From assembly GCA_003506895.1 (NCBI GenBank), contig DNXO01000001.1, positions 37,426 through 101,425 of the forward strand: a stretch of 64,000 nucleotides of DNA. The letters run 5' to 3'. Below the pieces are notes generated by a model that had not been told where the DNA came from, did not search any database, and saw nothing but the letters and a program-made list of their open reading frames with translations. Source of the stretch: Acetobacteraceae bacterium (GTDB lineage Bacteria > Pseudomonadota > Alphaproteobacteria > Acetobacterales > Acetobacteraceae). Made by a program: the position numbers and the translations under genes. Positions within the stretch are counted from its first letter, which is position 1; each line of letters begins with the position of its first letter. Below are positions 1-8,264 of this stretch, piece by piece.

Positions 1-821
1 AGTTCGGGATTGGCCTCATTCAATCCGCCGATCCGCACGCCGATGGCATCGATTCCCTTGATCAGAAGATAGTTGCTTTTGATATTTGTCGGGCCGCCGC
101 CCAGGAAACCCAAAATCAGCAGGCGCCCGCCCCACGCGAGGCAACGCAGCGACTCCTCGGCCACCTTGTCGCCGATCGGATCATAGACAATGTCCACACC
201 GCGTCCGCCGGTCAGTTGCTTCACCTGATCGACGAAGCCGGACCGGTAGTCGATCGCATGATCCGCGCCTTCCTCCAGACAGGCCTGACGTTTTTCGTCG
301 GTACCGGCGGTGGCGATCACCTTCGCACCGAATGCCTTCGCGACCTGGATCGCCGCGATACCGATGCCGCCGGCCGCGCCGTGGATCAGCACCCACTCGC
401 CCGGCTGCATCCGGCCACGCTGCGCCAGCGCGTGATAGGCTGTCGTATAAGCCCCACGGAACACGCCGGCCTGCGCCATGCTCAGGCCGGCTGGCACTTT
501 GTCGCACAGAACCGCTTTCGCGTTGCCGATCTCCGCCATCGCGCCCAACGTGTGCCGCGACATCACGGCGTCGCCTATCGCGAATCCGGTCACATCTGAA
601 CCAACAGCAATGACGTGTCCGGCTGCCTCGCCGCCCGGAATGAACGGCGGCTCCGGCCGGAACTGGTATTTCCCCGCCAGCATTAAAACGTCGACATATT
701 GAACGCCGCGCGCGGCGATTCGCACCTGAATCTCACCCGGACCGGGCGGAACGGGATCAGGAACCTCGCGTTCCGCGATAACGTCTGGCTCGCCAAACCT
801 CTCGCACACCATTGCTTTCAT
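1..821 (-). CDS. NADPH:quinone oxidoreductase, MDR superfamily (C-terminus outside window)
   Basis: The reading frame runs open from an ATG at 821 to the left edge (273 codons), so the C-terminus is missing. It starts MKAMVCERFG and has the MDR fold order: GroES-like N-terminal half, then a nucleotide-binding loop AAGGIG at residues 149-154. It lacks the structural-zinc cysteine cluster, which fits the zinc-free quinone oxidoreductase (QOR) group reducing quinones or enones with NADPH in the cytoplasm. A ribosome site GAGGAA lies about 6 nt before the ATG. The gene is divergent from a Crp/Fnr regulator and a perfect FNR box sits about 75 bp upstream, so oxygen- or NO-linked control is likely (inference). 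The exact substrate cannot be told. Confidence 0.85.
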   Translation of the reverse strand, partial: MKAMVCERFGEPDVIAEREVPDPVPPGPGEIQVRIAARGVQYVDVLMLAGKYQFRPEPPFIPGGEAAGHVIAVGSDVTGFAIGDAVMSRHTLGAMAEIGNAKAVLCDKVPAGLSMAQAGVFRGAYTTAYHALAQRGRMQPGEWVLIHGAAGGIGIAAIQVAKAFGAKVIATAGTDEKRQACLEEGADHAIDYRSGFVDQVKQLTGGRGVDIVYDPIGDKVAEESLRCLAWGGRLLILGFLGGGPTNIKSNYLLIKGIDAIGVRIGGLNEANPE

Positions 822-894
822 AGGGAATTCCTCGTTAATTATTGTCATATTGTATCCGGTAACCATCCAGATACAAACCGCCCAACGGCAAGAC

Positions 895-908
895 TTGATT
901 GGCATCAA
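895..908. promoter_or_regulatory. Perfect FNR/DNR-type operator
   Basis: The 14-mer TTGATTGGCATCAA is an exact match to the FNR-family consensus TTGAT-N4-ATCAA. It lies between the divergent quinone oxidoreductase and Crp/Fnr genes. A weak -10-like TTGTAT sits on the minus strand at 871-876, putting the box near -40 for the oxidoreductase, the geometry of a class II activator site. The neighbouring regulator carries the E-x2-SR recognition motif that reads this sequence, so it probably acts here on its neighbour and/or itself. Confidence 0.75.
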
Positions 909-970
909 AAGCGTCCGGTAGAATTCCCTTTCATCAGCGTATGATCTTTTCCACGATTGCGAGGTTGTGA

Positions 971-1711
971 ATGTCCACAGCGGCACCGTTGACCGGCTCG
1001 AAACAAGCCGGACACGCAGAAAACGCGGACGTTCTGGAAGGGTTGCGGCTGACACCTTTGCTGCGCGATCTGGATGAATCGGTCCTGCAAAAGCTGGCGG
1101 CAATCAGCCATATGGTTGACCACGCCGAGGATATCGAAATCTGCCGCCAGGATGAGATCGCTGACCAACTCTTCATCGTGGTCAACGGTCAGCTAGCCGG
1201 TTTCACCACCGCCGCAACCGGCATGACGGCGGTTGTCGAAGTCATCCGGGCTGGCGAAACACTGGGGCTGGCAACAATCCTGGCGCGTCTGCCGTGGCTG
1301 ATGGGCGTCCGCACGGTTGAGCGCAGCCGCTTGCTGTGCATCGATGCCGAAGGGCTGCTCACCCTGGTGGAGCAGGAGCCGCCGCTGGTCACCGCTCTGC
1401 TGAGGGCCGAAGCCAACGAGTTCCGAGCGCTGGTTCGTCAGGTTTGCGACCTGAAGCTGCGCACGACGGCCCAACGCCTGGGATGCTATCTGTTGTCCTT
1501 GTCGGCGGAACAGCAGGCCAACACCACCGCCATGCGGCTGCCGTTCGACAAACGCCTGTTGGCCGCGCGTCTGGGCTGCCGGCAGGAAAACCTGTCCCGC
1601 GCCTTCGCGGCACTGCGCGGCTTCGGCGTGGAAACCCATGGCGCTCGGGTCATCCTCCACGATATCGCCAAGCTGAAGGCCTACGCCGAACCGGACCAGG
1701 CCTTCGCTTAA
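971..1711 (+). CDS. Crp/Fnr family transcriptional regulator (DNR/NnrR-like)
   Basis: 246 aa. A cyclic-nucleotide-binding-like beta-roll (about residues 25-145) is followed by a winged HTH. The recognition helix near 203-215 has E206, S209 and R210, the E-x2-SR signature of FNR-type regulators that bind TTGAT half-sites, unlike CRP. There is no N-terminal cluster of cysteines for an oxygen-sensing Fe-S centre; the cysteines are scattered. This points to the DNR/NnrR side of the family, which senses NO through heme, or to another redox signal (inference). A GAGG ribosome site is 6 nt before the ATG. It is divergent from the quinone oxidoreductase across a perfect FNR box and is likely autoregulated. 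Confidence 0.85.
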   Translation: MSTAAPLTGSKQAGHAENADVLEGLRLTPLLRDLDESVLQKLAAISHMVDHAEDIEICRQDEIADQLFIVVNGQLAGFTTAATGMTAVVEVIRAGETLGLATILARLPWLMGVRTVERSRLLCIDAEGLLTLVEQEPPLVTALLRAEANEFRALVRQVCDLKLRTTAQRLGCYLLSLSAEQQANTTAMRLPFDKRLLAARLGCRQENLSRAFAALRGFGVETHGARVILHDIAKLKAYAEPDQAFA

Positions 1712-1726
1712 GGCATAGGGGGCGGC

Positions 1727-2770
1727 TTAGGCGGCGGTAATCTCCGCCCACACCGCCGCACCGCCGACCCGCGCCATATGCTGGCCGAGCAGCGTCTGCC
1801 ATACCGCGTCCTTGCCGAACTCGTCCCGCCAGGACCATAGACGACGGGTCAGGAAATGCAGGTTGTGCTCGAAGGTGAAGCCAATCGCGCCATGCACCTG
1901 ATGGGCGATCCCGGCCGCGATGCCGGCAGCCTCACCTGCCCGCGCCTTACCCGCTGCGATGGGTAGAATCTTCACCCCGTCCGCAATCGCTTCCGCGGCC
2001 AGGTCGGCGGCCGCAACAGCGGCGGCGGCTTGCCCCGCGACCACCGCCAGGTTCTGCTGAACAGCCTGGAACTTCCCGATCGGCCGGCCGAACTGGACGC
2101 GATCCTGGGCATACTGCGTGGTCATCTCGGTCAGCCGCGTCAGCGCGCCGGCGATCTGCTGCGTGCGCATCGCGGCGCCGACGGCGATCAAAGCGGCTGC
2201 GTCAACCGCCGACGGACCAACAGCGATAACCGAACCGTCGAAGCGCACGGTGTCTCGTGGTTCCCGAGCGACGTTCTCACCGGGCTCGATTGACCAGGAG
2301 TCGCGGGACACCAGTGCGATCCGATCTCCGGCGAGAACAACCATCCGCTCCAGGTCACGCGCCCACGGAATCCGGGTCAGCGTGCCGGCGACATGCCACA
2401 CGCCGTCGGCCCGGGTAAGCGTCACGCTCTCGCCGTCACGGACGGGCCCCACGGTCAGCGGTCCGTCCGGTATATCCAGCCCGGCGCCGGCCAGCAGCCA
2501 GCTCGCCAGCATCGTTTCCGCCAGCGGCAGGGGCAGCGCATGAGCACCCGCCACCTTCAGCAGCGACAGCGCATCCGGCACCGCCACACCAAAGCCGCCA
2601 GCCTCCTCCGGCACCAGTGCCCGGTGCAGGCCGGCTTCCTCGATGGCTGCCCATAGCGCGGCGGGCCATGTGCCCTGATCCGCCAGACGCTGGGTCGCGG
2701 TATCGCAATGCGCCTGAAACAGCCTGTCGGCCGTCTCCCGCAGCATGTCTCCTACGGATTGATCCATCAT
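1727..2770 (-). CDS. Acyl-CoA dehydrogenase family protein
   Basis: About 347 aa, short for the family (usually near 380). The N-terminal helical domain, a middle beta domain and a C-terminal helical bundle are recognisable; the latter carries the family signature RVQFGRPIGKFQAVQ and, later, QVHGAIGFTFEHNLH. It should oxidise an acyl-CoA to the 2-enoyl-CoA using FAD. I place the start at the ATG-ATG at 2770, which overlaps the stop of the upstream class II aldolase-like gene and has GGGGAAAG just before it; an ATG at 2806 lies inside that upstream gene. The two genes are thus translationally coupled. Substrate unknown; proteins of this short type are often heteromeric alpha or beta subunits. 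Confidence 0.85.
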   Translation of the reverse strand: MMDQSVGDMLRETADRLFQAHCDTATQRLADQGTWPAALWAAIEEAGLHRALVPEEAGGFGVAVPDALSLLKVAGAHALPLPLAETMLASWLLAGAGLDIPDGPLTVGPVRDGESVTLTRADGVWHVAGTLTRIPWARDLERMVVLAGDRIALVSRDSWSIEPGENVAREPRDTVRFDGSVIAVGPSAVDAAALIAVGAAMRTQQIAGALTRLTEMTTQYAQDRVQFGRPIGKFQAVQQNLAVVAGQAAAAVAAADLAAEAIADGVKILPIAAGKARAGEAAGIAAGIAHQVHGAIGFTFEHNLHFLTRRLWSWRDEFGKDAVWQTLLGQHMARVGGAAVWAEITAA

Positions 2771-3591
2771 GCTTTCCCCATCGCGCGTTGTTTCCATAGC
2801 GCCCACGGCCGGTCAACCAGCGCATCGTTGGCTTTGGACGCCCCAGCGGCTTCCTCGGCATTGAGGAACTTCGGTGTTCCCAGTTTCATCGCCTCGGCCT
2901 GCATCCGCGCGTTGACCTCGGTGTAGATCGCCCGAAAGACGACGTGCCGGATCGACTGCGCGGCCGCCACCGAACCGTGCCCGCGCATCAGGGCAATCGC
3001 ATGCCCGCCCAGCGTGGCCGCCAGCGCGTGTCCCAAGGACGCATTGCGGATCAGCGTGTCGGTCGCCGGGCCGCCGGTATCACGGATTTCAAACACCGGG
3101 GCACCGGGGCCCAGGAAGCCCGCGATGTGGTTCATTGGCCGCAGCGGAACATCGGTATCGGCGAATGGAATCACGGCCGGCGAGTGACTGTGCACCACCG
3201 CGACGACATCCGGCCGAGCCTTGTAGATTTCACCGTGGATGTATCGCTCGAGGTACGAGGTCCGGCCTTTCGGATCGACCGGATTGCTGTCCAGGTCGTA
3301 TTCGATGATGTCATCGACCGTAACAAGGGCCGGCGCCATGCTGCGCGACAGCAGGTAGCGATCGGGTTCCTTGTCGTGACGGACGCTGACATGGCCGAAC
3401 CCGTCAACCACGCCCTGGTCGTAAAGAATCCGGTTGGCGGCAACCAAATCGTCGATCAACCCCGGCGCCGCCGCACCAGCCGATTTCGGTTGCACCTGTC
3501 CCCAGGCGGGCACGGCGGCCGCGGCAAGCGCGGTGGCAAACAGGCCACGCCGGCTCAGCGATGCTGGTCCGCAGCAAAGGCACATGGACAT
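2767..3591 (-). CDS. Class II aldolase/adducin-like protein with Tat signal
   Basis: 274 aa. The core is the class II aldolase/adducin fold: HSHS at residues 134-137 supplies two metal-binding His and RGHG near residue 205 a third. Family members cleave or epimerise sugar phosphates or act as decarboxylases with Zn2+. Unusually, the N-terminus has SRRGLFATALAAAAVPAWG (residues 13-31), a twin-arginine motif, hydrophobic stretch and probable cleavage site, so the folded metalloprotein is probably exported to the periplasm. A Cys-rich MCLCCG precedes it. It overlaps the acyl-CoA dehydrogenase start by 4 nt and is divergent from the amidohydrolase at 3685. Periplasmic location makes a phosphorylated sugar substrate less likely (inference). 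Confidence 0.85.
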   Translation of the reverse strand: MSMCLCCGPASLSRRGLFATALAAAAVPAWGQVQPKSAGAAAPGLIDDLVAANRILYDQGVVDGFGHVSVRHDKEPDRYLLSRSMAPALVTVDDIIEYDLDSNPVDPKGRTSYLERYIHGEIYKARPDVVAVVHSHSPAVIPFADTDVPLRPMNHIAGFLGPGAPVFEIRDTGGPATDTLIRNASLGHALAATLGGHAIALMRGHGSVAAAQSIRHVVFRAIYTEVNARMQAEAMKLGTPKFLNAEEAAGASKANDALVDRPWALWKQRAMGKA

Positions 3592-3684
3592 TCCGGTTTC
3601 CTCGTTATTCTGGCGCGATCCGCTCTAGCCGCTCTGGACGCCGAAGCCAATAATGCGCTGACCAACCGACAAAGGACCGAACCC

Positions 3685-4977
3685 GTGGACGCAACAGACA
3701 TCAAGGCCGCTATCCAGGCGCAGCGCGAACCGATGCAGGCTCTGTTCGACCAACTGCGCCAGGACGGCCTGGACGAACCTGGTGTGTCGCGCGACCCCTA
3801 TGGAGCCGGTGAGCAACGCGCCCACGCCACGGTGGCCAAGGCGGCAGAGGCACTTGGTTTGGAAATAACCCGCGACGACGCCGCCAATTTGTACATGACC
3901 CTGCCCGGCCGCGACCGCTCCGCGCCGGTGCTGGTCATCGGCTCCCATCTGGATTCGGTTCCGCACGGCGGGAACTTCGATGGCGCGGCGGGCGTGCTGG
4001 CGGGCCTGGCCACCGTGGCCGGGTTACAGCGCCTGGGCCTGACGCCCGAATGCGACATCGTCGTGATGGGCATACGGGCGGAGGAAAGCGTCTGGTTCCA
4101 GGTGTCCTACATCGGTAGCCGAGGCAGCCTGGGCACGCTGCCTGACGGCGCGCTGGATGTCCGCCGGGTCGATACCGGTCGCACCCTCGCCAGCCACATG
4201 ACGGAGTGCGGCGGCAATCCAGACGCGCTGCTCGCCGGCAGCAAGCATTTTCCGGACCCCACGAAGATCCGCGCCTACCTCGAACTGCATATCGAGCAGG
4301 CCCCGAGTTTGATCGAGGCCGGCCGTTCGGTGGCAATTTGCACCGGGATTCCCGGCAACTTCCGCTTTGCCGATGCCTGGATCGAGGGCCAGCATGACCA
4401 TGTTGGCCTGCCGCGCCGGTTTCGTCATGATGCCGCGATCGCAGGGGCGGAGTTCGCCATCGCGCTCGATACGCTCTGGGCGGATTACGACGAACAGGGT
4501 ATCCCGATGGCTTGCACGCTGGGGCGCTTTCATACGGATCCGGCGGCGCATGGGCTGACGATCGTGCCAGGAGCGTTCTATTTCAGCCTGGATGTCCGCG
4601 CCTATGACGAAACCGTACTGGCCGGGCTGGAAGACAAGGTCCACAGAATCATCGAAGGTATCGAGCAGCGTCGCGGGGTAAGGTTCCATCTGGGCGCCAA
4701 GGCGCGGGCGGCGGTCGGGCTGGTCGATCCGGCCATCAAGGCCGGACTGGAGGCGGCGGCAGCCGACCACCACATTCCGGTGCTGCATATCGGCAGCCCG
4801 GCTTCTCATGATGCGGCGGCGTTTGGTGCCGTCGGCGTTCCCATGGGGATGATTTTCGTGCGGAATGCCAATGGCAGCCATAATCCTTACGAAGCAATGA
4901 CGATAGACGACTTTCTTGACGGCACGCTCGTTTTGTTCCAATGGGTTATGCGCGACTTGAAAAACAGTATTGCGTAA
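3685..4977 (+). CDS. Zn-dependent M20 hydrolase (N-carbamoyl-L-amino-acid hydrolase/allantoate amidohydrolase family)
   Basis: 430 aa from a GTG at 3685 preceded by AAAGGA. The frame is open upstream to 2944 but that part is the antisense of the aldolase-like gene. Metal and catalytic residues of the M20 carbamoylase group are visible: H88 in SHLDS, D99 in NFDGAAGV, the RAEES pair near 132-135, the His in YLELHIEQ and the late His in PASHDAAA. These enzymes hydrolyse N-carbamoyl-amino acids, allantoate or ureidoglycine, releasing ammonia and CO2. It ends 15 nt before the kinase-like gene, so the two may be co-transcribed. The window also has a nitrilase-type carbamoylase (20300) and Asp/Glu/hydantoin racemase-like genes, suggesting use of carbamoyl or D-amino acids. 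The exact substrate is unknown. Confidence 0.88.
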   Translation: MDATDIKAAIQAQREPMQALFDQLRQDGLDEPGVSRDPYGAGEQRAHATVAKAAEALGLEITRDDAANLYMTLPGRDRSAPVLVIGSHLDSVPHGGNFDGAAGVLAGLATVAGLQRLGLTPECDIVVMGIRAEESVWFQVSYIGSRGSLGTLPDGALDVRRVDTGRTLASHMTECGGNPDALLAGSKHFPDPTKIRAYLELHIEQAPSLIEAGRSVAICTGIPGNFRFADAWIEGQHDHVGLPRRFRHDAAIAGAEFAIALDTLWADYDEQGIPMACTLGRFHTDPAAHGLTIVPGAFYFSLDVRAYDETVLAGLEDKVHRIIEGIEQRRGVRFHLGAKARAAVGLVDPAIKAGLEAAAADHHIPVLHIGSPASHDAAAFGAVGVPMGMIFVRNANGSHNPYEAMTIDDFLDGTLVLFQWVMRDLKNSIA

Positions 4978-4992
4978 GTCCTGGATATATAG

Positions 4993-6045
4993 ATGCCATA
5001 TACCAACCTTGCTGGCCGCCGGGGAATGACTCTGCCCGAGATCGCTCAAAGATGGCCGATTCGTTGGTTGGTGCCAGTCATTTACGCGATGTCGGCGCTG
5101 GCGTTCCACTTTGACCTGCAGCGCGACAACACACTCGCTTACGGCATCATCTATGCGCCGCTGATCGCGACCGCCGTATTCCACAAAAGCCGAGGTGGAC
5201 TTTGGATTCTGACGGCACTCGCCTGCCTGATGGTCGTCGTCGGCGCGTTTGTGCCTACTGTGAACCTGGACCTCGAGGATTTGATCGGCAACCGTATCCT
5301 ATCGCTCGTCGCGATTGGGGCTACCGCCGCGTTCGTCCGCCACGCCCGCGATACGCAGGATCACCTCGCGGCCGCAACCCGCCGCGCGGAGGCGGCGGAA
5401 CAGATCAAAACGGACGTCCTAAATACACTGAGCGAGGAAATCCGTAATCCACTCCATTCACTGCTCGGCGTGCTGACGCTGACAATGGCCGGCGCCGCGC
5501 CGGCTCAGCGCGAGGCGCTTACACATGTGCGAAGCGATGCAAGGCAGTTGCTGGCTACGATCGATTCGTTGATCGACCTGTCCGACCTCGGCGAGAGAGG
5601 CCTTCGACGAGATGCGGTTGATGTCGCCTCGCTCGCGACCGAGGCCGTGGCCAACGCGACAATGGTTGCCCGTGAGCGCCAGATCACCGTGACTCCCCTT
5701 ATTGGAAACCGCTCGGGCGCAACCTCCGCCATCGGCGATCCGGCCGCAATTCGGCGGATTCTCAACTCCTTCCTGGCCGACGCGCTTCGTATCACCCGGC
5801 CTGGAGAAACGATTTCGGTCACAGTGGTCCGAAGTGGGGACATCGTCACCGCATCGGTCAGCGATCCCGGCCACGGCAAGCCGCCGGATCGGACCAGCAT
5901 GCCAGACGACGCGCCCCCGGCCTCTGACAGCACGGGCCTGATGCTGAGCCGCCGCCTGGCTCAGGCAATGGGAGGTTCGATAACCGCTGAGCCCCAGGGG
6001 AGTGCCGGCGCGACGACGATCAGCCTTCGATTGCGGGCGGCCTGA
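4993..6045 (+). CDS. Membrane sensor histidine-kinase-like protein lacking the phospho-acceptor His
   Basis: 350 aa. Four hydrophobic segments (about 24-40, 46-62, 68-90, 99-116) are followed by a short coiled linker, an H-box-like region and an ATPase domain. The H-box reads LSEEIRNPLHS at 146-156; where kinases have S-H-E-[IL]-R-[TN]-P, residue 148 is Glu (GAG at 5434-5436). The N-box position also looks altered (LADALRIT near 262-269, Asp where Asn is usual). G1 (SDPGHGK) and G2 (STGLMLS) boxes remain. This is therefore probably a pseudokinase or a phosphatase/sensor scaffold, unless H155 seven residues on is used. No response regulator gene is adjacent. It follows the amidohydrolase by 15 nt. 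Confidence 0.8.
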   Translation: MPYTNLAGRRGMTLPEIAQRWPIRWLVPVIYAMSALAFHFDLQRDNTLAYGIIYAPLIATAVFHKSRGGLWILTALACLMVVVGAFVPTVNLDLEDLIGNRILSLVAIGATAAFVRHARDTQDHLAAATRRAEAAEQIKTDVLNTLSEEIRNPLHSLLGVLTLTMAGAAPAQREALTHVRSDARQLLATIDSLIDLSDLGERGLRRDAVDVASLATEAVANATMVARERQITVTPLIGNRSGATSAIGDPAAIRRILNSFLADALRITRPGETISVTVVRSGDIVTASVSDPGHGKPPDRTSMPDDAPPASDSTGLMLSRRLAQAMGGSITAEPQGSAGATTISLRLRAA

Positions 6046-6073
6046 TCGCCGATGCCGGATGCGGGAAGCAGAC

Positions 6074-6102
6074 AGAAAAAAACCCCGTCAAACGGCGGGG
6101 TT
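6074..6102 (-). terminator. Rho-independent terminator, leftward
   Basis: AACCCCG (6081-6087) pairs with CGGGGTT (6096-6102). Read on the minus strand, the stem runs into seven T residues (6076-6082 region). There is no T-run on the plus strand, so it acts leftward although no annotated minus-strand gene ends here. It may end a short transcript from the promoter-like site at 6214-6242; it may also partly stop the histidine-kinase-like gene from the other side. Confidence 0.65.
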
Positions 6103-6213
6103 CTGATCGATCCTGTGACGCTCTAAGCTTACGATCCGGGAAGAACCTCAGTCCCCTTAAGCGAGGACTTTTTTGCCTTCACGAGCCTGGTGCGACCGGT
6201 GATCATGGTACCA

Positions 6214-6242
6214 GCGATACTGACGGGTAGCATTCTTGTCAA
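6214..6242 (-). promoter_or_regulatory. Possible sigma-70 promoter for a short leftward RNA
   Basis: On the minus strand TTGACA (6237-6242) is followed after exactly 17 nt by TATCGC (6214-6219). The predicted start is near 6207 and the terminator ends near 6074, giving a transcript of roughly 130 nt. An ATG at 6206 would open a leaderless 25-codon Lys-rich frame ending at 6129. Whether this is a small RNA, a small protein gene or chance cannot be settled by reading. The gap 6046-6321 holds nothing else I recognise. Confidence 0.3.
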
Positions 6243-6321
6243 CCCCAACGCCGGTCCCGCGGTTGCGTTCCGAAGTCGCCACCCAATATCGATAGGGCAA
6301 CAAGAATCCCGAAGGATCAGC

Positions 6322-6705
6322 ATGACCGGAACCCGTGGCCTGAACGTCTTCGATGGCAAGAAATACCTCAGCCTGGAAACCTACCGCCAAAATGGCAAGG
6401 CCGTGCGTACGCCGGTCTGGTTCGCAACAGCAAATGACTCGACCCTGTATGTTTATACCACCGCGGACTCCGGCAAAACCAAACGCATCCGCCGAACCGG
6501 CACCATCCGGATCGCACCCTGCGATGCTCGCGGAAAGATCACCGGCGATTGGACCGCCGCCCACGCCACGCTCGTCGCCGGCGAGGAATTCGAGCGTGGC
6601 ATGCGATTATTGAACCGCAAGTATTGGCCGCTGAAGCAACTGATGGATTTGTCTGTCCGACTGTTCGGCCGGCATCAGCGGGTGATGATCAGGATCACCC
6701 TCTAA
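6322..6705 (+). CDS. PPOX-class split-barrel FMN/F420-dependent oxidoreductase
   Basis: 127 aa. It opens MTGTRGLNVFDGKKYLSLET and continues with VRTPVWFA, the typical start of the small PPOX-class F420/FMN-binding proteins (Rv2061-like; usual length about 125-135). I place the start at the ATG at 6322 with GAAGGA upstream rather than the longer frame from 6190. Members bind FMN or F420 in a split beta-barrel dimer and reduce small molecules in the cytoplasm; the substrate is unknown. It converges with the AEC transporter gene, the two ends overlapping by 4 nt. Confidence 0.82.
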   Translation: MTGTRGLNVFDGKKYLSLETYRQNGKAVRTPVWFATANDSTLYVYTTADSGKTKRIRRTGTIRIAPCDARGKITGDWTAAHATLVAGEEFERGMRLLNRKYWPLKQLMDLSVRLFGRHQRVMIRITL

Positions 6706-7628
6706 GCGAACCATGTCAGCAAAACCGACAACGTGACAAACGATACAACCGTCGAAACCAGCACCACGCCCGAGGTCGAAGCGACCTCTCGCCCATAGAG
6801 CTTCGCCAGAATGAACGCGCTCGCTCCCGTCGGCAGCGCGCTCATCAGCACCACCGTCCCAGCCCAGGCCGAGGGTAGGTCCACCAGTCGGTAAGCCACC
6901 ACCCAGGCGACCGCTGGCTGAACAAGCAGCTTCAGCATCACCAAACGCCCAACCAGCATCGGACGAAACCGCTCGGTGGTTTCAGCGACCATCATTCCGG
7001 TGGCAACAAGCGCGCACGGCGTGGCCGCTCCACCGAGGATCGTCAGGAAGCGTTCCAGCACCAACGGCAGAGGCAGGCCCAAAGCCGATACCACCAGACC
7101 GGCGACGGGAGAGATCAACAGAGGGTTCCGCACCAGGGCACCGCCAACCTTGGCGGCCACGCGCAACGGGGCCTGACCCGGACGGTCCATTTCGATCAGC
7201 GCGATGGCGAGGGCGAACTGCGGACATGCGGTGATCACCATGCAGATCACGCCAGGTACCAGGCTGTCGTCCCCGAACGCCATGCGGCAGAGCGGAATCC
7301 CCATGTAGCCCGTGTTGCAGAACGTCGCGCAAAGCGCCTGGAGCGCCGCATCGCCAGGCGGCACTCCGATCCGGCGGGCGATCAGCAGCGCCATCGCCCC
7401 CGGTACAGCGATGCCCGCACAGAACGCCGCCACAAGTCCGGGATTGTTCAGTTGCGCCGGCGGGATGTGCGCCATCGCCTGAAACATGACCGCCGGCAGC
7501 GACAGATACACCACAAACATGTTCAGCGCGCCCGTGGCGTCCTTGCCGAGGAAACCGGTTTTCCCGGCGAAACCGCCGATCAGGATCAGGCCGAAGACTG
7601 GCAATGCGATGGACAGGACAGGCAGCAC
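6702..7628 (-). CDS. AEC (auxin efflux carrier) family transporter
   Basis: About 308 aa, inner membrane, with a hydrophobic profile of around ten helices in two repeats of five, as in the AEC/bile-acid transporter fold. The N-terminus VLPVLSIALPVFGLILIGGF and the later FCNTGYMGIPL (a helix-break motif of the family) support this. I prefer the GTG at 7628, since an ATG at 7679 would add a non-hydrophobic leader not typical of the family. Bacterial members export or import small organic acids such as malate or malonate; the substrate is not predictable here. Convergent with the PPOX gene and divergent from the VOC gene. Confidence 0.85.
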   Translation of the reverse strand: MLPVLSIALPVFGLILIGGFAGKTGFLGKDATGALNMFVVYLSLPAVMFQAMAHIPPAQLNNPGLVAAFCAGIAVPGAMALLIARRIGVPPGDAALQALCATFCNTGYMGIPLCRMAFGDDSLVPGVICMVITACPQFALAIALIEMDRPGQAPLRVAAKVGGALVRNPLLISPVAGLVVSALGLPLPLVLERFLTILGGAATPCALVATGMMVAETTERFRPMLVGRLVMLKLLVQPAVAWVVAYRLVDLPSAWAGTVVLMSALPTGASAFILAKLYGREVASTSGVVLVSTVVSFVTLSVLLTWFA

Positions 7629-7709
7629 GGACGGTTCCCACACAGCGGCGCTTGCACATCGGGCGCCCGCGATCTTCAATGCGTGTAATCGCTAAACAGG
7701 GAAACGACC

Positions 7710-8249
7710 ATGGGAACGATCCGCGCCCGCCTCTCACACGTCGGTATTCACGCCCAGGACAAACCACGTCTGGAGCGGTTCTACACGACGGTCCTGGGTT
7801 TGATGGTGACCGACAGCGGCAAGGCGCGCAGCGGCATGGATCTGACATTCATGAGCGCCGATCCCGCCAACCACCACCAGTTCGTCCTGGTCAGCGGCCG
7901 GCCCGATACATCGGGCTTCAATCCGATCAACCAGATCTCCTTCATGGTCGACTCGCTGGCCGATCTGCGGGAGGTGCATCGCCGGGCGCTGGAGAATGGA
8001 GCGACCGAAATGCGGGTGCTCAGCCATGGCAACGCCTGGTCATGCTATTTCAAGGACCCGGAAGGCAACGTCGTCGAGGCCTATCTGGACACGCCTTGGC
8101 ATGTTCCTCAGCCGCATGGCGATCCCCTTGATTTGTCCAAATCCGACGAGGACATCATCCGTGAAACCGAGGCGATCTGCCGAGCGGATCCGGGATTCAT
8201 GATGATCGAGGATTATCAGCGGGCGATGGCGCAACGGCTGGCAGGATAA
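7710..8249 (+). CDS. VOC (glyoxalase/extradiol dioxygenase-like) family protein
   Basis: 179 aa. LSHVGIHAQDKPRLERFYTTVLG near the start and YFKDPEGNVVEAYLDTPWH near residues 111-129 are the two metal-binding halves of a vicinal-oxygen-chelate domain, with H11, H90-region and a Glu in NVVEAY as probable ligands. The C-terminal 40 residues lie outside the fold. Similar stand-alone proteins act as dioxygenases, glyoxalases or resistance proteins; the substrate is unknown. It is divergent from the AEC transporter and convergent with the racemase gene. Confidence 0.85.
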   Translation: MGTIRARLSHVGIHAQDKPRLERFYTTVLGLMVTDSGKARSGMDLTFMSADPANHHQFVLVSGRPDTSGFNPINQISFMVDSLADLREVHRRALENGATEMRVLSHGNAWSCYFKDPEGNVVEAYLDTPWHVPQPHGDPLDLSKSDEDIIRETEAICRADPGFMMIEDYQRAMAQRLAG

Positions 8250-8264
8250 TCGCCTGCCGCCGGT

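Noticed and set aside
2944..3684. Open frame extending the hydrolase upstream by 247 codons
   Set aside because: It lies antisense to the class II aldolase-like gene; a GTG with AAAGGA at 3685 gives the family length.
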